A stretch of 9,850 bases of DNA from an uncultured Oscillospiraceae bacterium (GCA_934646115.1 CAKUEM010000058.1:1-9850), one strand, 5' to 3'; counted from the first letter of the stretch, positions 1 through 5,839 are shown. Translations and numbers: made by a program. The notes: generated by a model from the sequence alone, not told the origin.

Positions 1-486
1 ATTTCTGCATCTCCGCATGCTCCGGCGCGGGCAGGCGGCGCTTGGTTTCAATGCCGCCGGCATACCCGGTCAGGCTGCCGTTTGCGCCCACCACGCGGTG
101 GCAGGGGAGGATAACAGAAATTTTATTGTGTCCAACCGCGCCGCCATCCGCGCTGCATGATTTTGCGCCGCAAGCTGCCGCGCGATTGCGCCATATGTGG
201 TCGTTTGCCCATACGGAATGCGCAAAAGAATGTTCCAAACGGTCTCCTGAAAGGGCGAGCCGGAGATGTGCAGCGGCGGCGTGAAAACCGGATCTTTTCC
301 GGAAAAATAAACGTCCAGCCAGCGCATCGCTTCTGATAAAACCGGCATCTCTCGCTCACTATGCTGCGCGGGGAGCTGCGCCGCGCAACATTTCGCCCCG
401 CCAAACCAAAGCCCGCTCAGCCCAAGCTCGTCTGCCGCTAATAAAATCTTGCCAAACGGCGAGAAATCATATTGTATATTTGTCAT
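1..486 (-). pseudogene. ogt: Ogt/MGMT-type methylated-DNA:protein-cysteine methyltransferase, frameshifted
   Basis: This suicide repair protein moves the alkyl group from O6-methylguanine in DNA onto its own cysteine. The frame opening at the ATG at 486-484 shows the family pattern: an N-terminal domain, then FQETVWNILLRIPYGQTTTYGAIA. It then loses homology and hits a TGA at 72-70. The active-site half is intact in another minus-strand frame (codons starting at 178, 175 and so on): GGAVGHNKIS, then the catalytic PCHRVVG with its Cys codon at 103-101, then SLTGYAGG, continuing to the window edge. Joining the halves needs a -1 shift, meaning one missing base, somewhere around 150-205. The A4 run of the coding strand at 164-161 is a good candidate. 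The gene lies 51 bases behind the alkA stop and is probably co-transcribed with it. A GAGG Shine-Dalgarno at 498-495 supports the start. Family identity is secure. Whether the break is real or a sequencing error cannot be told here. Confidence 0.85.
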
Positions 487-537
487 GAAATCCGCCTCAA
501 TATAAAATGCGGTTTATTTGATGAGGTGCGGCGCCTT

Positions 538-1188
538 TTAGCGGGCGCTTTTTGGCTTTTGCGGCTTATAGTCGCGCATGCCGGGGATCGCGCCGCCGGA
601 AACCGCCCATAAATACAAGCTGGCCACACTGCAATAGGGGCTGAAGCGTCTGCGGTATTTTTCAAACAGCTTGCGGCTGATCTCACGATGATGATACACC
701 ATGCGAAGCCCGCGCTGAATGGCAAGGTCGTCATAGCTGAAAATATCCGGGCGCTGCATGCAGAAAAGCAGGATCATCTCCGCGGTCCAAACGCCGATGC
801 CTTTCAGTGTGCTGAGCGCGCGAATCGCCTCTTCATCGCTTTTTTGCGAGATTCCTTCCAGGTCAAATGTGCCGGCTTGCACCTTTTCGGCAAAATCTGT
901 GATATATTCTGCCTTGCGGAACGTCATCCCAAGCGCCTGCAGGCGCGGAACGCCCGCGGCCAAAATCGTGCTTGCCGTGACCGTGCCGAGCGCATCCTGC
1001 ATGCGCTGCCAAATGGTTATTTGCGCCTTGGTAGAGATCTGCTGCCCAATAATATGATGCACGACCGAAGAGAATAAATCACGATCCACCGCGCGGTCGA
1101 TATGTCCGATCCGGTCGATCACATCGCCGAGCCGCGCGTCTTTTTGCCGCAGATAGGCGACCGCCTCATCGCCATATTGGAAATACAT
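538..1188 (-). CDS. alkA: DNA-3-methyladenine glycosylase II (AlkA family, HhH-GPD)
   Basis: A monofunctional base-excision glycosylase that removes alkylated purines such as 3-methyladenine from DNA, leaving an abasic site. The translation (216 residues from the ATG at 1188) carries the HhH-GPD fold: a GQQIS segment at about 48-52, the helix-hairpin-helix LKGIGVWTA at 128-136, and the catalytic aspartate region FSYDDLAIQRG, with D154 as the expected catalytic Asp. Its length is normal for the short bacterial AlkA form without the Ada-like N-terminus. In-frame starts also exist at GTG 1197 and ATG 1194. GGAG at 1200-1197 sits 8 bases before the ATG at 1188 but overlaps or crowds the other two, so 1188 is chosen. 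It is the first gene of an alkylation-repair unit with ogt and has its own promoter at 1254-1226. The substrate range within the AlkA/MPG-like group is inferred. Confidence 0.9.
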   Translation of the reverse strand: MYFQYGDEAVAYLRQKDARLGDVIDRIGHIDRAVDRDLFSSVVHHIIGQQISTKAQITIWQRMQDALGTVTASTILAAGVPRLQALGMTFRKAEYITDFAEKVQAGTFDLEGISQKSDEEAIRALSTLKGIGVWTAEMILLFCMQRPDIFSYDDLAIQRGLRMVYHHREISRKLFEKYRRRFSPYCSVASLYLWAVSGGAIPGMRDYKPQKPKSAR

Positions 1189-1196
1189 CTGCATCA

Positions 1197-1200
1197 CTCC
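1197..1200 (-). promoter_or_regulatory. Ribosome binding site deciding the alkA start
   Basis: GGAG read on the minus strand. It leaves an 8-base spacer to the ATG at 1188-1186, the usual optimum. The ATG at 1194 would have only 2 bases and the GTG at 1197 overlaps the site. Confidence 0.6.
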
Positions 1201-1225
1201 GCTCGTATTTTTGTTCTATGATCAA

Positions 1226-1254
1226 ACGATAACACACCGACATTAAAATGTCAA
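1226..1254 (-). promoter_or_regulatory. Sigma-A type promoter of alkA-ogt
   Basis: On the minus strand, a perfect -35 TTGACA (1254-1249) and a -10 TATCGT (1231-1226, 4 of 6 consensus) are separated by exactly 17 bases. The -10 lies about 38 bases upstream of the chosen alkA start. No Ada-type operator was recognised. Confidence 0.75.
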
Positions 1255-1309
1255 CAAATGTACGCAAACAGCAAAAATTCCGCACGGTCACTATTTTACA
1301 GCGCCCCGC

Positions 1310-1338
1310 TTGACAATTCACGGCAGAGCGAGTACAAT
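1310..1338 (+). promoter_or_regulatory. Strong sigma-A promoter of the HD gene and mnmA
   Basis: TTGACA at 1310-1315 and TACAAT at 1333-1338 with a 17-base spacer, a near-consensus match. The start codon of the HD gene lies about 80 bases downstream, leaving a leader of roughly 70 bases. An imperfect inverted repeat (1342-1369, ACATAT arm against ATATGT) follows directly after the -10. It could be an operator or an mRNA 5' hairpin. Confidence 0.85.
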
Positions 1339-1418
1339 ATTACATATCATATACATAGGTATTATATGTTTATGACGAGATTTTATAGAATAGTCACGAA
1401 TTCGGGAGGATCATTAAA

Positions 1419-1976
1419 ATGGTACCTGCGCCAAAAGATGCATTGGAATTGCTGAAAGAGTATAACAAAGGAGAATTTCATTTAAATCACGGAAAAACGG
1501 TCGGCGGCGTCATGCGTTGGTTCGCGCTGGATCTGGGATATGACGGCGAGGCGGATTTTTGGGAGTCCGTGGGCATTCTTCATGATCTTGATTTTGAGCA
1601 GTATCCGGAGCAGCACTGCGTCAAAGAACAGGAGATCCTGCGGGAAAAGGGGATTGACGAGCGGCTCATCCATGCGGTTGTAAGCCACGGATATATGCTG
1701 ACTGTCGATATAAAGCCGGAGCATGAGATGGAAAAGGTTCTTTATGCGGTGGATGAACTGACCGGTCTGATCGGCGCGGTGGCGCTTATGCGCCCGTCGA
1801 AGAGCGTTTCTGATCTGGAGCTGAAATCCGTGAAGAAAAAATATAAAAATGCAAATTTCGCAGCAGGCTGTTCGCGGGAAGTGATCGAGCGCGGGGCTGA
1901 GATGCTGGGCTGGGGTCTGGATGACTTAATCTCCAAAACCATTTTGGCCATGCGGAGCTGTGAAAAGGGCTTATAA
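1419..1976 (+). CDS. HD-domain phosphohydrolase family protein, substrate unknown
   Basis: A 185-residue soluble protein with metal-binding HD-superfamily residues: H24 in FHLNHGKTVGG, the H55-D56 pair in VGILHDLDFE, H85 and H90 in HAVVSHGY, and a late D112 in YAVDELTGLI. HD proteins are usually divalent-metal phosphatases or phosphodiesterases acting on nucleotides. This compact clostridial type is usually annotated only as an HDIG-domain or HD-family hydrolase, and no substrate can be read from the sequence. There is no signal peptide or membrane segment. The start is well supported by GGGAGG at 1404-1409, 9 bases before the ATG. mnmA begins four bases after its stop, so the two share a transcript from the promoter at 1310-1338. 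A role in nucleotide or tRNA metabolism is only suggested by that neighbour. Confidence 0.85.
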   Translation: MVPAPKDALELLKEYNKGEFHLNHGKTVGGVMRWFALDLGYDGEADFWESVGILHDLDFEQYPEQHCVKEQEILREKGIDERLIHAVVSHGYMLTVDIKPEHEMEKVLYAVDELTGLIGAVALMRPSKSVSDLELKSVKKKYKNANFAAGCSREVIERGAEMLGWGLDDLISKTILAMRSCEKGL

Positions 1977-1980
1977 AATT

Positions 1981-3066
1981 ATGAAAAAAGCGCTGATTGC
2001 AATGAGCGGGGGAGTGGATTCCTCGCTGGCGGCAAAATTGATGATCGACAGCGGATTTGAATGCATCGGCTGCACCATGAAGCTGTTTCGTAATGAGGAT
2101 GTCGGGATCGAGCGCTCGCGCACATGCTGCTCGCTGGACGATGTGGAGGACGCGCGCAGCGTTGCCTATAAGCTCGATATGATGTTCTATGTGTTTAATT
2201 TCACAGACGCGTTTCGCGATACGGTGATCCGCAACTTCGTGGAAAGCTATCAAAACGGGCTTACGCCGAACCCCTGCATCGACTGCAACCGCGATATGAA
2301 ATTCGGAAAGCTTTTTGATCGGGCGGATATTCTCGGCTGCGATTATGTGGTGACCGGGCATTATGCAAGGATCGAGCAGCAGCAGGGTCGTTTTGTGCTG
2401 AAAAAGGCGATCGATGAAACGAAGGATCAAAGCTACGTGCTGTATTCCATGACGCAGGAGCAGCTTTCGCGAACAAAATTCCCGCTCGGAGCCCTGAGAA
2501 AAACGGAGGTCCGCGCCATTGCGGAGCAAAATGGCTTTATAAACGCCGAAAAGCCGGATAGTCAGGACATTTGCTTTGTGCCAAACGGCGATTACGCAAG
2601 CATCATAGAGCTGCAAAGCGGGCGCAAGTCCAAATCCGGGGATTTTATCGATCAAAACGGCAGGGTGCTCGGCGCGCATAAGGGCATTATTCATTACACG
2701 GTCGGGCAGCGAAAGGGCCTTGGGATCTCAAGCGCCGAGCCGCTTTATGTATGCAGGATCTGCCCGCAAAACAACACGATCGTTCTCGGCAAACAAGCGG
2801 ATCTGTTCAGCGCCGAGACCGATGTGGCGGACTTTCATTGGATCAGCGGCGTGTGTCCTGCGCGCGCATTTCGCTGTAAGGTAAAAATCCGGTATCGTCA
2901 GCCCGAGCAGTGGGCGACTGTCACGCCGCGCGGCGAGGATGCCGTGCATATTGTGTTTGACAACGCCCAAAGAGCCGTTACGCCCGGTCAGGCAGCGGTG
3001 TTGTATGATGGCGATATCGTCCTCGGCGGCGGAACGATTCAAGCGAAGGAGCAGGCGGGATCATAG
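1981..3066 (+). CDS. mnmA: tRNA-specific 2-thiouridylase MnmA
   Basis: Adds sulfur to C2 of the wobble uridine (U34) of Lys, Glu and Gln tRNAs in the cytoplasm. It uses ATP to adenylate the base and a persulfide delivered by a cysteine desulfurase. The 361-residue product has the N-terminal PP-loop SGGVDSS (9-15), the nucleophile Cys102 in NPCIDCNR, and the persulfide-carrying Cys198 in SQDICFVP. The conserved blocks VVTGHYAR, KDQSYVLY and GQRKGLG follow, then the C-terminal beta-barrel ending in GGGTI. Length is normal. It has the TCCSLDDVEDAR segment (Cys49, Cys50) typical of the common clostridial subgroup. The ATG at 1981 is chosen because MKKALIAMSGG is the normal N-terminus. A GTG at 1960 is in frame but would overlap the HD gene. 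The ribosome binding site (AAAGGG near 1964-1969) is modest. No terminator with a U-tract follows. An antiporter fossil begins right after the stop. Confidence 0.97.
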   Translation: MKKALIAMSGGVDSSLAAKLMIDSGFECIGCTMKLFRNEDVGIERSRTCCSLDDVEDARSVAYKLDMMFYVFNFTDAFRDTVIRNFVESYQNGLTPNPCIDCNRDMKFGKLFDRADILGCDYVVTGHYARIEQQQGRFVLKKAIDETKDQSYVLYSMTQEQLSRTKFPLGALRKTEVRAIAEQNGFINAEKPDSQDICFVPNGDYASIIELQSGRKSKSGDFIDQNGRVLGAHKGIIHYTVGQRKGLGISSAEPLYVCRICPQNNTIVLGKQADLFSAETDVADFHWISGVCPARAFRCKVKIRYRQPEQWATVTPRGEDAVHIVFDNAQRAVTPGQAAVLYDGDIVLGGGTIQAKEQAGS

Positions 3067-3069
3067 ACA

Positions 3070-3220
3070 TCGCCGTTTCTGAAAGCGGCGATCGGCGGAA
3101 ATCCGCTCGCTAAGGGGGCTTGGCTGTGGCGAGATCGTGCTGACCGTGGCGGTCCTCCCGATCGTGATCACCGCGCCGCTCGGCGCATTTTTAATCGGCA
3201 TGACGCATCGAAGGCGCCTC
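3070..3220 (+). pseudogene. C-terminal remnant of a cation:proton antiporter
   Basis: Directly behind the mnmA stop, and in the same frame, the sequence reads FLKAAIGGNPLAKG (about 3076-3117). One frame over it continues LGCGEIVLTVAVLPIVITAP followed by LGAFLIGMTH (about 3119-3208). Dropping one G from the G5 run at 3114-3118 joins the two into a continuous match, by memory, to the last membrane helices of CPA-type Na+/H+ antiporters (family pattern: QAAIG.IPLA.GL.CG..VLTVAVL.I.ITAPLGA). Only about 50 residues remain of a protein that normally has 400 or more. There is no start codon, no ribosome binding site and no original stop, because the frame runs on into the regulator's terminator. It is a dead fragment, so transport activity is excluded. 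The family call rests on one conserved helix pair and is fairly but not fully secure. Confidence 0.62.
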
Positions 3221-3229
3221 GGGCGCAGC

Positions 3230-3265
3230 AAAAAAATGACCCCGCCCGGTGAGGGGCAGGGTCAT
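3230..3265 (-). terminator. Intrinsic terminator of the TetR-family gene
   Basis: On the minus strand a hairpin (arms 3265-3254 and 3247-3236, ATGACCC paired with GGGTCAT plus an inner CCC/GGG block with one mismatch, 6-base loop) runs into seven U residues at 3236-3230. It starts 6 bases after the regulator's stop codon. Confidence 0.9.
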
Positions 3266-3271
3266 GAAAGC

Positions 3272-3835
3272 TCACGGCGTATCCGCGCGGAAGCGGGCGA
3301 GCGCATCCGCAATATTCCCGCGGACGAGCCGCGCAAGCCGCGCGACCAGAAGCGCCGGATCATCGCGCATGCCGCCGCCGACCCAATTGAGCAGCAGCCC
3401 GACAAACGCGAATTGATAAAAATTTGCGATAAATATTTTATCTTCCTCAGAAACCGCGATATCCTTCGCATTTTCTTCGATCACATCCCAAATCAGGGGG
3501 AAAATACGCTGATATAAATGCTGCTCAAGATGCTCGCGGCTGACCGAATGGTATGTGCCGATCACAAACGCGCGGTTCTCCAGCGCGTAGGCGCACACGT
3601 GCAGCAGCCCCTCTTCCCAGCTCGCCGCGCCCCTTTTGTCGCCAAGCGCCTGCTCCGCCTCGCTGGTATAGATCCATTCGATCAGGTCATAAATATCCTG
3701 AAAATGGTAATAAAACGTCTGCCGGTTCACGCCGCAATCCGTTGTGACATCAACCACTGTGATTTTGTCAAGCGGCTTGTGCGCCAGAAGCTTTTTGAGC
3801 GACGCGGCAAGCGCTCGCTTGGTCATCTGGGACAT
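3272..3835 (-). CDS. TetR-family transcriptional regulator (DhaS-like C-terminal type)
   Basis: A 187-residue DNA-binding repressor-type protein. The N-terminal helix-turn-helix spans about residues 24-47 (ITVVDVTTDCGVNRQTFYYH), where TFYYHF is the classic TetR recognition-helix end, followed by DIYDLIEWIY. The all-helical C-terminal part (FYQFAFVGLLLNWV near 140-160) resembles the TetR_C subgroup found in DhaS-like regulators of Firmicutes. The ligand is unknown. The ATG at 3835 has AGGGGG about 5 bases upstream, so it is preferred to the ATG three codons later. It has its own promoter (3900-3872) inside the end of cca and its own terminator, and so is a single-gene unit. No obvious target gene is adjacent. 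The only other neighbour is the antiporter fossil, and a former regulatory link to it would be speculation. Confidence 0.88.
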   Translation of the reverse strand: MSQMTKRALAASLKKLLAHKPLDKITVVDVTTDCGVNRQTFYYHFQDIYDLIEWIYTSEAEQALGDKRGAASWEEGLLHVCAYALENRAFVIGTYHSVSREHLEQHLYQRIFPLIWDVIEENAKDIAVSEEDKIFIANFYQFAFVGLLLNWVGGGMRDDPALLVARLARLVRGNIADALARFRADTP

Positions 3836-3871
3836 AAAAACCCCCTGCTACGCCGAAACGGCTTTTTTTAT

Positions 3872-3900
3872 AATATAACGCATCTGCGCCGCAAAGTCAA
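3872..3900 (-). promoter_or_regulatory. Promoter of the TetR-family gene, overlapping the end of cca
   Basis: TTGACT (3900-3895) and TATATT (3877-3872) on the minus strand, spaced by 17 bases, each 5 of 6 to consensus. The TGA inside the -35 box is the cca stop codon (3899-3897). Just downstream of the predicted start lies a small inverted repeat, GCCG-TTT-CGGC (3862-3852), which could be an operator. Confidence 0.75.
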
Positions 3901-5222
3901 AGCTTTTGCGCCTTCACATAGGCGAGCAGCGCGCCGCGCTCATTGGGAACGGTCGCGTCGATCACGGCATGCAGGCATGCGTCCAGCACTTCCCCGACCG
4001 CGCGCCCGCGCAGCCCAAGCGCGAGCAGGTCGTCGCCGCGAATGGCAAGCGTGCGCAGCGAAAAGCAGTCCTCCCGCCGCAGAATATCGTCAAGAACAGC
4101 CTCCGCGCGGCCATATTCCGCAAGGCGCGTGTGCAGAGCGGGCGGCTGCCCGCAGGTGTCCGCGCGCTGCAAAAGAAGCAGGTCGCGCACGGTGTCTGCG
4201 CCGTGCTTTGCCAAAAGGCGCTTTATGCGCCGCTCATCCGGCGGGATCGGTACGTCGTGATAGCGCACGAGCGTAACGATGCGCGCCTTTGCGGCATGGT
4301 CAAAACGCAGGCGGGTGAGGATCGCGTCCGCCAGCGCGGCGCTCTCCTTTGCGTGACCGTAAAAATGCCCGACCCCGTCCTGATCCGTTGAAAAGCAGGC
4401 GGGCTTGCCCGCGTCGTGCAGCAGCGCCGCCCAGCGCAGCGCGGCGTCGCGCGGCGTGTGCGCAAGTACGGCGAGCGTGTGCTGCCAAACGTCCCGGTCG
4501 TGGTGCGGATTGTGCTGCAAAAAGCCGAACATCGGCGCAAGCTCCGGCAGGATCACCGCGACCACGTCGGAATATTCGTCAAGGACCTGCGCGGCAAGGT
4601 CGCCGCAGAGCAGGCGCGACAACTCGGCGTGAATGCGCTCTGCCGCAATATTGCGCAGCAGCGCGCGGCATGCATGCACCGCGGCGGCGGTCTGCGCTTC
4701 CAGACGCATACAAAGCGTGGCAGAAAAGCGAAGCGCGCGCAAAATGCGCAGCCCATCCTCGCGAAAACGCCGCTCCGCATCCCCCACGCAGCGGATCAGA
4801 CCGCGCGCAAGATCCGCCGCGCCGCCGGTCGGGTCGACCAGACCGCTTTGCGGATGATAGGCGATGGCGTTGATCGTAAAATCGCGCCGCGCGAGATCCT
4901 GCCGCAGGTCGCGCGTGAAACGCACCGTGTCCGGATGGCGATGATCCGTGTATGCGCCGTCGATCCGATAGGTTGTGATCTCAATGGGCAGCTGCGCGAT
5001 CCAAACGGTCACCGTCCCGTGCGAAAGCCCGGTTTTGACCACGCGATAGCCGGAGAACACGGCGCACAGCTCCTCGGGCAGCGCATTGGTCGTGATATCC
5101 CAGTCATGCGCACGCACGCCGCGCAGCATATCGCGCACGGCGCCGCCCACGACATGCGCCTCAAAACCCGCGGCGGAGAGCGCCGCGAGCGCAATACAAA
5201 TCGGTTGCGGAAGCGGGATCAT
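3897..5222 (-). CDS. cca: CCA tRNA nucleotidyltransferase (class II, with HD domain)
   Basis: Builds or repairs the 3'-terminal CCA of tRNAs from CTP and ATP without a template. The 441-residue product follows the bacterial class II order. The nucleotidyltransferase head has GGAVRD (26-31) and the metal-binding DWD at D40 and D42, then RRDFTINA (112-119). The neck carries EDGLRILRALRF (155-166), which covers the ED..R nucleotide-selecting motif. An HD phosphohydrolase-like domain has H269-D270 in LLHDAGKP and further residues at H290 and H322-D323. The tail, with ALGLRGRAVGEVLD, fits the tRNA-binding C-terminus. The HD domain suggests the longer enzyme form that may also carry phosphatase or phosphodiesterase activity. 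AGGAGGG lies about 6 bases before the ATG at 5222. The gene has its own promoter at 5286-5258, divergent from secG. No terminator separates it from the TetR gene, so readthrough into that gene is likely. Confidence 0.96.
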   Translation of the reverse strand: MIPLPQPICIALAALSAAGFEAHVVGGAVRDMLRGVRAHDWDITTNALPEELCAVFSGYRVVKTGLSHGTVTVWIAQLPIEITTYRIDGAYTDHRHPDTVRFTRDLRQDLARRDFTINAIAYHPQSGLVDPTGGAADLARGLIRCVGDAERRFREDGLRILRALRFSATLCMRLEAQTAAAVHACRALLRNIAAERIHAELSRLLCGDLAAQVLDEYSDVVAVILPELAPMFGFLQHNPHHDRDVWQHTLAVLAHTPRDAALRWAALLHDAGKPACFSTDQDGVGHFYGHAKESAALADAILTRLRFDHAAKARIVTLVRYHDVPIPPDERRIKRLLAKHGADTVRDLLLLQRADTCGQPPALHTRLAEYGRAEAVLDDILRREDCFSLRTLAIRGDDLLALGLRGRAVGEVLDACLHAVIDATVPNERGALLAYVKAQKL

Positions 5223-5257
5223 GCCGCGCCCTCCTTCCTGAACAGCTTGATAAAATG

Positions 5258-5286
5258 ATTGTACACCGAACGCAAAAAAATAGCAA
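5258..5286 (-). promoter_or_regulatory. Sigma-A promoter of cca
   Basis: On the minus strand, TTGCTA (5286-5281, 4 of 6) and TACAAT (5263-5258, 5 of 6) have a 17-base spacer. The -10 ends about 35 bases upstream of the cca start. Confidence 0.75.
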
Positions 5287-5343
5287 CCGCGGGCGGAAAT
5301 TTTAAATTTTGCCAGAATTATTTGAAAGAAAACAAAAAAAGTG

Positions 5344-5372
5344 TTGAAAAAGAAAAAGAAATATGATATGAT
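5344..5372 (+). promoter_or_regulatory. Sigma-A promoter of secG
   Basis: TTGAAA (5344-5349) and TATGAT (5367-5372) with a 17-base spacer. A very A/T-rich stretch (about 5297-5343, including two copies of AAATTTT) lies directly upstream and is well placed to act as an UP element. The predicted start is near 5379, giving an untranslated leader of about 85 bases. Confidence 0.8.
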
Positions 5373-5391
5373 AAACTACGCATTGGATAGC

Positions 5392-5424
5392 CGTCTGTTT
5401 TTCCGCACACTGCGTTTGCAGACG
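5392..5424 (+). other. Nested hairpin in the secG leader
   Basis: The outer arms CGTCTG (5392-5397) and CAGACG (5419-5424) pair perfectly. Inside them CGCA (5404-5407) pairs with TGCG (5411-5414) around a CAC loop. It lies in the untranslated leader between the promoter and the ribosome binding site. It has no U-tract, so it is not a terminator. It may stabilise the message or bind a regulator. No known motif is recognised. Confidence 0.4.
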
Positions 5425-5465
5425 CTTTACCTTTTGAAATTATTAAAGTTGAGGTGCGAAATAAC

Positions 5466-5702
5466 ATGGAGACAGTGAAGCTGATTTTGACCATTGTTCA
5501 GGTGATTCTCTGCCTGTTTTTAATTGTCACGATTTTATTACAGCCGAGTAAGCATACCGGGCTTTCCGGCTCGATTTCCGGCGCGGCGGATACGTTCCTT
5601 TCCAAGAATAAGGCAAAAACGTGGGACGTTCGCCTTGCAAAAATCACGACCGCCGTTGCAGTTTTATTTATCGTTTCGACCCTGGCACTGTATATCCTGT
5701 AA
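5466..5702 (+). CDS. secG: Preprotein translocase subunit SecG
   Basis: Small accessory subunit of the SecYEG channel in the cytoplasmic membrane, which assists SecA-driven protein export. The 78-residue product has the standard two-helix layout. Helix one is at about residues 4-25 (LILTIVQVILCLFLIVTILL). A cytoplasmic loop follows, with the conserved QPSK and GLSGSISGAADTF segments. Helix two is at about 58-77 (ITTAVAVLFIVSTLALYIL). Length is typical for Gram-positive SecG. The ATG at 5466 is chosen because GAGGTG at 5451-5456 sits 9 bases upstream. A GTG at 5454 is in frame but lies inside that ribosome binding site. It is transcribed from the promoter at 5344-5372, divergent from cca. In many Firmicutes secG is followed by rnr and smpB. 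Here the next gene is typA. Confidence 0.95.
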   Translation: METVKLILTIVQVILCLFLIVTILLQPSKHTGLSGSISGAADTFLSKNKAKTWDVRLAKITTAVAVLFIVSTLALYIL

Positions 5703-5706
5703 AATC

Positions 5707-5766
5707 GAGGTGTGCCCCTTTTGATGCAGGATACGGGCATGTGCCGGTTCTGCGAGGGCATACTTC
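5707..5766 (+). ncRNA. Candidate structured RNA between secG and typA
   Basis: Four bases after the secG stop, the strand folds by eye into a three-tier hairpin. The outer stem pairs 5707-5717 with 5756-5766 (11 pairs, two of them G-U). The middle stem pairs 5725-5729 with 5750-5754 (5 pairs, one G-U). The inner stem pairs GGC 5736-5738 with GCC 5743-5745 around an ATGT loop. A separate intrinsic terminator follows at 5787-5817 and typA begins 30 bases after that. There is no coding match in the gap. It could be a 3' end structure of secG mRNA, a leader controlling typA, or a small RNA. It does not match any riboswitch class I can recognise. Confidence 0.42.
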
Positions 5767-5786
5767 TTTTCCACATCAAGCAGTTT

Positions 5787-5817
5787 CAGGTCTTCCGCCT
5801 TGCGGAAGACCTGTTTT
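5787..5817 (+). terminator. Intrinsic terminator between secG and typA
   Basis: A perfect 12-base-pair stem (CAGGTCTTCCGC at 5787-5798 with 5802-5813) closes a 3-base loop and is followed by TTTT. It ends the secG transcript, or acts as an attenuator for typA. On the opposite strand no U-tract follows, so it works only in the plus direction. Confidence 0.87.
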
Positions 5818-5834
5818 GCGCCTGTACCAATGAG

Positions 5835-5839
5835 AGGAG
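5835..5839 (+). promoter_or_regulatory. Ribosome binding site deciding a TTG start for typA
   Basis: AGGAG, 8 bases before the TTG at 5848-5850. The frame is also open upstream, but that stretch lies inside the terminator hairpin and shows no family similarity, so TTG is the credible start. Confidence 0.75.

Noticed and set aside
150..205. Programmed -1 frameshifting in ogt
   Set aside because: No canonical X XXY YYZ slippery heptamer or clear downstream stimulatory structure is seen, and the family is not known for it. A deletion or read error is simpler.
1960..1980. Upstream GTG as the mnmA start, adding seven residues
   Set aside because: The added residues have no counterpart in the family N-terminus and would overlap the HD gene. 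The ATG at 1981 gives the standard MKKALIAMSGG start.
1786..2694. 302-residue minus-strand open frame spanning the HD gene and mnmA
   Set aside because: Crosses two well-supported plus-strand genes and shows no coherent protein family. It is a shadow frame.
3071..3106. Two small hairpins after mnmA (CGCCG arms at 3071-3090; GCGGA/TCCGC at 3095-3106) as an mnmA terminator
   Set aside because: Neither is followed by a U-tract, and the bases read well as a decayed antiporter helix, so the pairing is probably incidental.
3518..4276. Plus-strand open frame opposite the TetR gene and the end of cca
   Set aside because: The translation becomes Arg/Ala-rich with no domain. Both minus-strand genes and their promoter explain the sequence.
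4416..5258. Long plus-strand open frame opposite cca
   Set aside because: Arg/Ala-rich translation with no recognisable domain, produced by the GC-rich third positions of cca. No ribosome binding site fits it, and cca is an unambiguous gene.
5700..5705. TAAAAT at the secG stop as the -10 of a typA promoter
   Set aside because: No acceptable -35 hexamer is found 16-18 bases upstream. Kept only as a weak possibility.
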